A DNA stretch of 64,000 bases, taken from NCBI GenBank assembly GCA_964621645.1, contig CAZUMH010000003.1:1-64000 (forward strand). Direction: 5' to 3'. A program made the translations under genes and the position numbers. Position 1 is the first letter of the stretch; every line of letters starts with the position of its first letter. Positions 57,524 to 64,000 of this stretch are shown piece after piece. This DNA is from CAZUMH01 sp964621645. GTDB lineage: Bacteria > Zhuqueibacterota > QNDG01 > JAGLOF01. A model generated the notes under the pieces. It did not search any database. It was given only the letters and a program-made list of their open reading frames with translations, and was not told where the DNA came from.

Positions 57524-58682
57524 CCTTACTCATCGCTCCTTCGGCTTGATGGACTATGTTTTGAACTCCCTGGATCTCTTCCATCCGGTACCTGGTAATC
57601 GGGATCGCATCTTCTCCGCTCTCTCCGGCCCTGTATTCGAATGTCCGCTGCGTTTGGTCCGCGACATAACTGAATACCTCTGCAACCGGTATTGAAACCG
57701 GACACGCATCAGAACACAATCCGCAAGAGACACAGGAAAGACTCATATGCGTCATTCTCCCAACATGGAAAAAAATACGATCCATCGGGAAGGATATGCC
57801 GCCGCGTACTTCGGCTTTTTGAAAGATGAAATCAGAATCCGGTCTGGAGATCGTGGAATTGAAATAACATTGCCGACAATAACAGATGGGACAGGCACTT
57901 TGACAATTATGACAGCCGATACAAGCTGCAAAGGTTTCCAGAAGCGGCTCAAATCCTTTTGCCATGGTTTGAACCTCTTCGAATCGCTTCTCCCGTTTCT
58001 TCTGTCTCTTTTTCGTCAGGTCTTCAATGCTTTTCTTCCATTCCGAGACGGATTCTGAAGCCTGAAGCTTCATCTCATTTAAAACGCGCTGTCCTTTTTC
58101 GCTATTGGAAATCAAAAAAATCCCTTTTTTCTGCCCCCGCATCAGACCAAAGTGAAGGTCACTTGCAGGCTGCCAAGAGAATTGATCGCAGATTTGACAA
58201 ACGGGTTTACTCGTCTCATCACTCCAACTCTCCCCTGTAAACAGTGCTTCGAACCGCTTTTCCCCTTCTTCGGGATTTTGGATATAGTCAGAGAGAGGCA
58301 GTGCTCCGGGGCAATCGATACTCATCAGTGTTATTTTTTCCGGATGTATCTGATTCAGTTTGGTCAACTCAATACTTGCCCGGATTTCGCATGGTCGCAT
58401 GAGAACCGCAAAGTTTAGAGTCCCCTTCCCTTTTCGAGTAAGGCTCTTCAAGGCTTTTGCTCCCTGAACGGGCATAACAGGAGCCAATGGGGATGCCTTC
58501 ATGATGAGCGAGGGCTCGCGTACCAGCACCCAGGCGTAGGAATTCTTTGCCGGAACCCGCATGGGTACCATAATCCCATCGAAAACATATTTTTCCAGTA
58601 ACGTTTTCAAAAATCCCAAAATGGATTTATTGATTCCTTCTTTTTCAGGAAGGAAAACTCCCTTGCCTGCGATACCCTTCAT
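57516..58682 (-). CDS. FrhB/FdhB-like Fe-S flavoprotein, copy 2
   Basis: This 388-residue paralogue of the gene at 56429 has the same layout: FAVLMRPCEIRASIELTKL, VCQICDQFSWQPASDLHFGLM, FAACIGCHNCQSACPICYCRQCYF and LSCVSCGLCSDACPVSIPVAEVF. It differs by a longer N-terminus and a central KKRQKKREKRFEE helix. It lies 30 bases after HdrA2. Two adjacent FrhB-like subunits suggest a heterodimeric electron-input module. Confidence 0.85.
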   Translation of the reverse strand: MKGIAGKGVFLPEKEGINKSILGFLKTLLEKYVFDGIMVPMRVPAKNSYAWVLVREPSLIMKASPLAPVMPVQGAKALKSLTRKGKGTLNFAVLMRPCEIRASIELTKLNQIHPEKITLMSIDCPGALPLSDYIQNPEEGEKRFEALFTGESWSDETSKPVCQICDQFSWQPASDLHFGLMRGQKKGIFLISNSEKGQRVLNEMKLQASESVSEWKKSIEDLTKKRQKKREKRFEEVQTMAKGFEPLLETFAACIGCHNCQSACPICYCRQCYFNSTISRPDSDFIFQKAEVRGGISFPMDRIFFHVGRMTHMSLSCVSCGLCSDACPVSIPVAEVFSYVADQTQRTFEYRAGESGEDAIPITRYRMEEIQGVQNIVHQAEGAMSKDG

Positions 58683-58712
58683 ACTCTTTTCCTCTGAAGA
58701 ATAATTAATTTA

Positions 58713-60395
58713 TTATCGAATCGCTTCGATCATTTCCGTGTAGAGTTGGGGAGCCGTAAACTGTCTCGCCTGAATTGCTCCTGACGGACAACTGGCGGCG
58801 CAGTTCCCGCACCCCCGGCACACAGCCTCGTTGACCACCGAGATCCCTTTCTCTTCATTAAAAGAGATAGCCCCGTAACAGCAAACTTCCAAACAGGTTT
58901 GGCACCCGGTGCAGAAAGCCTCTGAAATAACCGCGACTTTGACTTCTGGAACAATCTTTTCTCCTGGAATCAAGCGGGACAGAATTTTGCCGCTCGCGGC
59001 CTGCGCTTGCAGCATCGCTTCCGAAATCCCCATCGGTCCGTGAGCGGTTCCAATAATATAGACGCCCTCAGTAGAAGTGCCTACCGGATTAAGATGATAA
59101 TGCGCTTCCTGGAAAAAACCTGTCTCGTCCAGGGGAATCGCCAAAATATCCGACAGAGCTTCAGTGTCTTGTGAAGGCTCCATGGCGGGAGCAAGGATTA
59201 CCATGTCAGCACTGTCCTCACCCTTGGATCCGTTACTCGCTGTATATACAATAGTGGTGCCCTTAACTCTTGTGTCTAATACGCGAATAAAATCAATCCC
59301 CTGTGCCTTAATGTCTTCATAAAATCGCTGATCATCTTTATGAGGAAGACAGAGGTCTCGATAGTATACCTTTATGGATGTTTCCGGGTATTGGTCTTTC
59401 AAAGATTTGGCAATGTTGATCATATACGTGCAGCATATCCTCGAACAGTACCCTTTCTCGTCCCTTCCAACACAGTGAATTAGTGCCACGGTTTTGGGCA
59501 CTTCACCGGGTGTAAAATTTATCGTGCCGTCTTCTGAAATCATTTTTTCGATTTCGAGAGACGTGTATACATTATCTTCTCGCTTGTATTTGTAGGCAGG
59601 CAACCTCGTTGGATCAAGCAGGCCGGACCCAGTCGCCAAGACAATGGCGCCGACTTTCAGCTCCGTGCCGGCCTCTTCATCTTTTTTATTCTTTACGACT
59701 ACTTCAAAATTACCGAAAAATCCCACTACTCTCTCAACCTCGGTCTCTGTAAAAACCTGAATATTCTCATTCTTTTCAACATCCATGATCTTCTGTGCGA
59801 CCAGCCCCCAGCTGTCTTGCTGTCGGGGGAGCAGTCTGCTGTAGAACGTTGATTTTCCACCTAAAACTTCGGATTTTTCGATTAAATAGACGGTCCGCTG
59901 TTCGCTGGCAAGTGATAAAGCCGCTTCCAATCCCGCAATGCCACCTCCTATCACCAGCACATCCGGTCTGCTTTCTATCTCCTTTTCCAATAACTCGGAT
60001 TGATAGAATACTCTGCGTATACCGGCCCGGATATAACGGGTGGCTTTCTTCGTGGCCTCTATTTTGTCCGGGATAATCCAGGCGCAATGCTCCCGGATAT
60101 TCACCATCTTGAAAAGGTATGGATTCATGTCTGTTTTCTTGCACACATTAATAAATGTGGATTCATGATCCCTGGGGGAACAGGCGGCAACTACCAGATG
60201 AGTAATCCCGTTCGCTTTGATCTCTTCTTCAAGAAATTGCTGACCTTCCTTTGAACAGAGCAATTTATGTCGCTTGACAATCAGTTCGATATCCTCAAAT
60301 TCCTGAAGGGATGGTATGGTTTTTAAGATAGAATCGATGTCAATATGCTCTGCAATATTGGGTCCGCACTCACATACAAAAACGCCAATTCTCAT
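58713..60395 (-). CDS. HdrA-like flavoprotein with C-terminal ferredoxins
   Basis: This encodes 560 residues. The N-terminal IGVFVCECGPNIAEHIDI module is typical of HdrA, the FAD-binding subunit of heterodisulfide reductase complexes, in which electrons can be bifurcated. It is followed by PDVLVIGGGIAGLEAALSLA (FAD), HCVGRDEKGYCSRICCTYMI (conserved HdrA cysteine region) and a C-terminal pair of [4Fe-4S] motifs (CTGCQTCLEVCCYGAIS, CRGCGNCAASCPSGAI). It starts five bases after HdrA1. It is the longer of two non-identical HdrA paralogues. Confidence 0.93.
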   Translation of the reverse strand: MRIGVFVCECGPNIAEHIDIDSILKTIPSLQEFEDIELIVKRHKLLCSKEGQQFLEEEIKANGITHLVVAACSPRDHESTFINVCKKTDMNPYLFKMVNIREHCAWIIPDKIEATKKATRYIRAGIRRVFYQSELLEKEIESRPDVLVIGGGIAGLEAALSLASEQRTVYLIEKSEVLGGKSTFYSRLLPRQQDSWGLVAQKIMDVEKNENIQVFTETEVERVVGFFGNFEVVVKNKKDEEAGTELKVGAIVLATGSGLLDPTRLPAYKYKREDNVYTSLEIEKMISEDGTINFTPGEVPKTVALIHCVGRDEKGYCSRICCTYMINIAKSLKDQYPETSIKVYYRDLCLPHKDDQRFYEDIKAQGIDFIRVLDTRVKGTTIVYTASNGSKGEDSADMVILAPAMEPSQDTEALSDILAIPLDETGFFQEAHYHLNPVGTSTEGVYIIGTAHGPMGISEAMLQAQAASGKILSRLIPGEKIVPEVKVAVISEAFCTGCQTCLEVCCYGAISFNEEKGISVVNEAVCRGCGNCAASCPSGAIQARQFTAPQLYTEMIEAIR

Positions 60396-60399
60396 AATA

Positions 60400-61716
60400 C
60401 TACTCCTGAATATTACCTTGGGCCGTCTCAGATGGCAAATGACTATTTATTACCGAACCCACAACCGATTCTGCCTGCACCACCGCACTTTGTGCATCTT
60501 TTGGTCCTTCGGCACATCCGGCAACATATATCCCCTCCCTAGAGGTCTTTACCGAGCCCATTGAAGGAGAAGATACCTTGATAAATCCATGATCATCCAG
60601 CTCGATCCCCATAACCTTCGCTAGATGCGGTGTGCTCTGATCCGGTACTATGGCAACCGCGAGAATGATCATATCTACGGAGAGTTCTTCATCGATGTCA
60701 TCATTCTTTTTATAAGAAATGGTAAGACCCGTCCCATTCCCAGTCACTTTGAGATCAGCCGGTTCAGACAGGTAGATGAAATTCACATTTTCTTCCTTGA
60801 CTTTCTTGAAAAATTTCTGGGAAGTTTTGCCCGGCACGCACAAATCGGAATGGAACTCGTAAACTTTTGTTTCCGGTAACTTATGTTTGACAAAATGGGC
60901 ATGTTTTAAGGAACTCAAACAGCAAACTCCTGAACAATAGTGTAATCCCTTGCGTCCCACACAGTGAACAATCGCGACTGATTTCGGGGATTCACCCCCC
61001 CTGAGGGTGAGTTCGCCGGATGTTGGACCGTTTGAAGCGAACAGGCGTTCAAATTCCATGGAGGTATACACTCCCGGGAACTTGCCATACCCCAGATTTG
61101 AAAATTGGCTGACATCGATGATTTCAAAACCGGTGGCAACGATAATCGAACCTGTCTGTATGACTACATCTTCGGCTTTCCCGGAGAAATCGATAGCGCC
61201 AAACATACACGCTTCCTGGCATGCCTGGCAACTCTTCTTTCCATTAAGGTTGAGACAATACCTGGGATCGATAACCGGGACATTCGGCAAGGCGCCGGCG
61301 CACGGCACATAGATCGCCTTCTTATCGGAGAGTTTCTCCTCCCACTCATTTTTCAAGCTCACCGGACATGGCTCATAACACATTCCGCATCCGATACAAG
61401 CTTCGAGGCTCACATATCTTGGTTGTTTGTGAATCGTCACGTTAAAGTTGCCCGCCTCACCCTCCACCTTCTCCACTGAGCCGAGAGTAATAACATCGAT
61501 GTCCGAATTCTGTAAAACTGCCTGTTGCACCGGAGCTACCATACACGTTGAACATTCTAAATGGGGAAAACTCTCTTCGTTCTTAATGATATTCCCGCCG
61601 ATCAGGGGCAGTTTTTCCACCAAACACACTTTCCTTCCGCTGTTAGCCAGTAGCAGACCTGCCTCCATTCCTGCGATACCGGCTCCTACAATTAACGCAT
61701 CATAGGCACTGCTCAT
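60400..61716 (-). CDS. HdrA-like flavoprotein (QmoA-like), copy 1
   Basis: This encodes 438 residues from ATG 61716, preceded by GAGGAAG; the longer frame is an extension. It lacks the N-terminal HdrA module and begins directly with the FAD fold ALIVGAGIAGMEAGLLLANSG. An inserted ferredoxin (CIGCGMCYEPCP, CQACQEACM) and the HdrA-type HCVGRKGLHYCSGVCCLSSL segment follow. The length and start fit QmoA/HdrA short forms. Adjacent HdrA1 and HdrA2 may form a heterodimer. Confidence 0.9.
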   Translation of the reverse strand: MSSAYDALIVGAGIAGMEAGLLLANSGRKVCLVEKLPLIGGNIIKNEESFPHLECSTCMVAPVQQAVLQNSDIDVITLGSVEKVEGEAGNFNVTIHKQPRYVSLEACIGCGMCYEPCPVSLKNEWEEKLSDKKAIYVPCAGALPNVPVIDPRYCLNLNGKKSCQACQEACMFGAIDFSGKAEDVVIQTGSIIVATGFEIIDVSQFSNLGYGKFPGVYTSMEFERLFASNGPTSGELTLRGGESPKSVAIVHCVGRKGLHYCSGVCCLSSLKHAHFVKHKLPETKVYEFHSDLCVPGKTSQKFFKKVKEENVNFIYLSEPADLKVTGNGTGLTISYKKNDDIDEELSVDMIILAVAIVPDQSTPHLAKVMGIELDDHGFIKVSSPSMGSVKTSREGIYVAGCAEGPKDAQSAVVQAESVVGSVINSHLPSETAQGNIQE

Positions 61717-61770
61717 TTTGTCTTCCTCAAAAGAAATGAAAAATACATACGACAGGGTGACCAATCTCAG

Positions 61771-62208
61771 CTAATAATACGCGTTCCGATTTATCGGATT
61801 GGGGCCCAGCTTTTTAATCTTTTCCGTAAATTCATTGACGATATCTGCATACCGTTTTCCTTCCGAGGCGGAAACCCATGACAATTGCACTCTTCCGGGA
61901 TCTAATTCCAATGCCTCAAACACACTCTTCAGCATGGCATACCGTCTGCGCGCATAGTAATTCCCTTTGTCATAGTGACAATCACCAGGATGACATCCGG
62001 CAATTAAAATACCATCGGCTCCCCCAAAAAAGGTGGTTAATACAAGATTGTAATCGACTCTGCTTGAACACATCACACGGATCACATTGAAGGATGGTGA
62101 TATCTCCATCTTGGAAGAACCAGCCAAATCGGCTGCCGCATAGGTACACCAATTACATAAATATCCGACTATTCGAGGGACAAACTCCTCTTTTCCGTTG
62201 GATTCCAT
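61771..62208 (-). CDS. MvhD-like [2Fe-2S] electron-transfer protein (HdrA-adjacent copy)
   Basis: This encodes 145 residues from ATG 62208, which follows GGGGGT; the frame continues upstream. Motifs: VGYLCNWCTYAAADLAG, VIRVMCSSRVDYNLVLTTFFGGADGILIAGCHPGDCHYDKGNYYARRRYAML and LSWVSASEGKRYADIV. It is nearly the twin of the copy at 55949, so the two HdrA and two FrhB-like genes are flanked by MvhD copies on both sides. Confidence 0.93.
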   Translation of the reverse strand: MESNGKEEFVPRIVGYLCNWCTYAAADLAGSSKMEISPSFNVIRVMCSSRVDYNLVLTTFFGGADGILIAGCHPGDCHYDKGNYYARRRYAMLKSVFEALELDPGRVQLSWVSASEGKRYADIVNEFTEKIKKLGPNPINRNAYY

Positions 62209-62320
62209 TTTACCCCCGTATTTATCGCCCCACCGGAAATTCTGAACGAGAAACCGGCCACCCTGGGCTCTTAACAAAATTGTTGAAATCAGGCATAACT
62301 CTTATTATGAGCGTCCTGAT

Positions 62321-62545
62321 CTATATCTGTATCTGTGCCGAATGTTTGCCGTTTCCATCCGTCGTGCACATGAGTAACGTCTTCCCCATCCTGCCGCACC
62401 ATGCTTTTATATCACTCGGGAAAGAAGGACAATCCGCCTCAATTTCCAGTGTATCTCCAGGACTTAACTGAGGAAGCAGAGCAACAACTTTCAGTATTGG
62501 TTGGGGACACTTCAGGCCGAGTGTATCCAATTTATGTACCGCCAT
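62321..62545 (-). CDS. tusA: TusA/SirA-type sulfur carrier protein
   Basis: This encodes 74 residues. The sulfur-carrying cysteine lies in LGLKCPQPILKVVALLPQL, the CPxP motif of TusA. TusA proteins accept a persulfide and pass it on, often via DsrE-type proteins, in tRNA thiolation, molybdopterin or dissimilatory sulfur metabolism. A second pair of cysteines occurs near the centre (ADCPSFPSDIKAWC). It is followed by mvhD and preceded by a DsrE-like gene with 19 bases between. Confidence 0.93.
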   Translation of the reverse strand: MAVHKLDTLGLKCPQPILKVVALLPQLSPGDTLEIEADCPSFPSDIKAWCGRMGKTLLMCTTDGNGKHSAQIQI

Positions 62546-62564
62546 TTTAATCCTCCGATAAAAA

Positions 62565-62924
62565 TTAAAAGGAAAACGTTAATTGAGCTCCCTGGGCTTC
62601 CGCAATAAAGGTGGTGGCTCCGACTACTTCCGTACCTTCGATGAGATCCTTTTCGGTAAAATTATGAACATCAAAGGCCAATTCACAGACTAAAAGCCTG
62701 CCACCCAAACTGATCAATCCCTTATATAATTCTATGAGATCAGGAAGCGCCGGCGCCGCATCATTCAATTTTTCAAGAGCTCCTTTTACCATTGAAGGTG
62801 CGCCACCCGGGGTAAAAAACAGGATAACCTCATCACTGCTGGCCGCCGCCGATGATCCTAATATAAAAGGTGGATAGACATTTTTGCCCTCTGCCCCGTT
62901 TACGGTAATCGCCACTTTTGCCAT
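62565..62924 (-). CDS. DsrE-family protein
   Basis: This 119-residue DsrE/DsrF-like fold protein has LILFF-type core strands (SDEVILFFTPGGAPSMVKGAL) and a conserved cysteine in GGRLLVCELAFDVHNFTEKDLIEG. It then shows VVGATTFIAEAQGAQLTFSF. DsrE-type proteins take persulfide from TusA or other carriers. It lies between the CCG-domain HdrD-like gene and tusA, suggesting sulfur transfer to or from an Hdr-like complex. Confidence 0.88.
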   Translation of the reverse strand: MAKVAITVNGAEGKNVYPPFILGSSAAASSDEVILFFTPGGAPSMVKGALEKLNDAAPALPDLIELYKGLISLGGRLLVCELAFDVHNFTEKDLIEGTEVVGATTFIAEAQGAQLTFSF

Positions 62925-62966
62925 GACTAGTTTCTCCTTACGCTAAAAATTAATATTAGTTTGACC

Positions 62967-64000
62967 TCACAACTGGTCTTTCGGGGGATAAAGCGCTTCC
63001 CATAAAAGATCGAGTACATTCTTTACCTTTAACCTTCCATTTAACTTTTCAGCAGCATTTTTCAGATTCAATTCGCATGTTGGACAAAGTGTGACCAGAT
63101 ACTCAGCCCCCGTTTCCAACGCTTGTTTCACCCGTTTTTCAGCTAACCGATCGGCAAGCTCCCTATCTGTCACAAGTAAGCCCCCACCTCCGCCGCAACA
63201 TTGTGCTTCCTTGCCATGTGTCGCCATTTCAACTACTTCAGCTCCGATTTCCTTGAGCAACCATCGAGGCTCATCAACCATTTCCAGGCCCCGTGCCACA
63301 TTACAGGGATCATGATACGTCACTTTTACATTGAGTTTATGAATTTTATCCCTCTGATTTGAAAGCCTCTCAACGATTTCGTCAATGATATACTTCGACT
63401 TTAAATCAGGATATTTTTTCTTGATAAAAAACGCACATGTTGTACAGGCACAAATAATTTCCTCATTTGCGTCTGGAATTGTTTTTCTGAATTTGTCCTG
63501 TTGATTCCGAAATCCATTTTTATCACCCAGCACTCCAAACGGCATGCCACAGCATGTTTCATCAAACGTCTTCGGTTTCACCCCGAGAATCTCAAGAATT
63601 TCCAGGTATTTCCCTGCGTCCTCTTTTCTTTCAAGCAACCGACAGCCGAGTAAAACCGTTTTTTCGCCCTGCGATGCAGGCGCTTCAAGCCGCTTTCCAA
63701 ATATATTACCGCTTGTTTCAATTTTATCCAAAAGCTGCTTGTGCGAATCGTAGGAATACCCCGCTTCAAATAAATCTGCTCGTGCTGCGGATAGAATGTC
63801 CGGAATCGAAACACCAGCCGAACATCGCTGCACACAATCTTTGCAAAATGTGCATTGAAACATCTTTTCCGCGATATAGGGTGACGGCTCCAGATCATCA
63901 ACGTACAATCCATAAGCGATTACCACCTTACCCCTTGCACCGTCTACTTCCCACCCCAGATCCTTGAATACAGGACATCCTTCAAAGCAATAGGCACAGC
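62967..64000 (-). CDS. HdrD/GlpC-like CCG-domain Fe-S protein, cut by the window edge
   Basis: The frame is open to the right edge; at least 344 residues are present and the N-terminus is missing. The visible start CAYCFEGCPVFKDLGWE and QCTFCKDCVQRCSAGVSIPDI are [4Fe-4S] motifs. They are followed by two CCG cysteine domains: ETCCGMPFGVLGD with ICACTTCAFF, and TYHDPCNVARG with AQCCGGGGGLLVTDRELAD and LCPTCELN. This is the HdrB/HdrD-type catalytic fold. It is the only CCG-domain protein here, so it may provide the disulfide- or polysulfide-reducing site. A partner gene could lie beyond the window. Confidence 0.9.
   Translation of the reverse strand, partial: CAYCFEGCPVFKDLGWEVDGARGKVVIAYGLYVDDLEPSPYIAEKMFQCTFCKDCVQRCSAGVSIPDILSAARADLFEAGYSYDSHKQLLDKIETSGNIFGKRLEAPASQGEKTVLLGCRLLERKEDAGKYLEILEILGVKPKTFDETCCGMPFGVLGDKNGFRNQQDKFRKTIPDANEEIICACTTCAFFIKKKYPDLKSKYIIDEIVERLSNQRDKIHKLNVKVTYHDPCNVARGLEMVDEPRWLLKEIGAEVVEMATHGKEAQCCGGGGGLLVTDRELADRLAEKRVKQALETGAEYLVTLCPTCELNLKNAAEKLNGRLKVKNVLDLLWEALYPPKDQL

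Noticed and set aside
1..64000. tRNA, rRNA genes or CRISPR arrays
   Set aside because: I saw no cloverleaf with T-arm other than in tmRNA, no rRNA segments and no regularly spaced direct repeats.

Overview
The window reads as one contiguous piece of an anaerobic bacterial chromosome. Bacterial identity rests on ssrA (tmRNA), a fab cluster with rpmF and plsX, rnc, and good Shine-Dalgarno sites. I cannot fix the taxon. The abundance of flavin/Fe-S electron-transfer genes (NuoE/NuoF-type, FeFe-hydrogenase-like, HdrA, MvhD and FrhB families) points to a strictly anaerobic, possibly syntrophic or fermentative lineage, perhaps an uncultured phylum. The window is mostly near balanced base composition; the first ~4.8 kb is visibly AT-richer and is clearly accessory DNA.

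Region 1 (1-4870), accessory: a short gene-cassette array on the minus strand. Three attC-like sites (1523-1659, 2318-2505, 3175-3299) each follow a gene or gene pair: a TPR/coiled-coil protein and two different HigBA toxin-antitoxin pairs; a fourth cassette ORF is truncated. There is no integrase in the window, so this looks like an integrase-less attC cluster. A decayed REP-associated tyrosine transposase and matching palindromic repeats have invaded the distal end.

Region 2 (4870-26700), mixed housekeeping and nutrient uptake: a PAC2 protein, a receiver-domain protein with a C-terminal membrane segment, a GH97 glycoside hydrolase, OPT, NSS, AGCS and MFS transporters, a penicillin-acylase-like hydrolase, a YhaM-type exonuclease, tmRNA, a ROK sugar kinase, a PHP phosphatase, a TGS-domain nucleoside kinase and class I aldolase FbaB. 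This suits a peptide, amino-acid and sugar user.

Region 3 (26800-34860), fatty-acid/ribosome block on the minus strand: DUF177, rpmF, plsX, fabH, fabD, fabG, acpP, fabF, rnc and an acyl-CoA dehydrogenase. A perfect 32-bp palindrome lies between acpP and fabF.

Region 4 (35025-45834), redox/sensory block on the minus strand: ElbB-like protein, two-subunit class I fumarase, a hydrogenase-maturation-type protease, two DRTGG proteins, an RsbW-like ATPase, an FeFe-hydrogenase-like (probably sensory) protein, a PHP protein, a GHKL ATPase, then NuoE-, NuoF- and ferredoxin/GltD-like subunits. The last three resemble a Sporomusa-type (Stn) transhydrogenase, but its third subunit is divided by a single in-frame TAG.

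Region 5 (46029-64000), central carbon and electron-confurcation block on the minus strand: a CCG-domain HdrD-like protein (cut by the window edge), DsrE, TusA, MvhD, two HdrA-like flavoproteins, two FrhB-like proteins, a second MvhD, SucC, SucD, a thioesterase, a GlcD-type oxidase with its own HdrC-like ferredoxin and a third MvhD, then citrate synthase (eukaryotic-like), aconitase and isocitrate dehydrogenase ending at a strong terminator. Together with fumarase this gives most of an oxidative or reversible TCA route tied to Hdr-type electron carriers. This block and region 4 are the most likely places for an undescribed energy-conserving or sulfur-carrier system.
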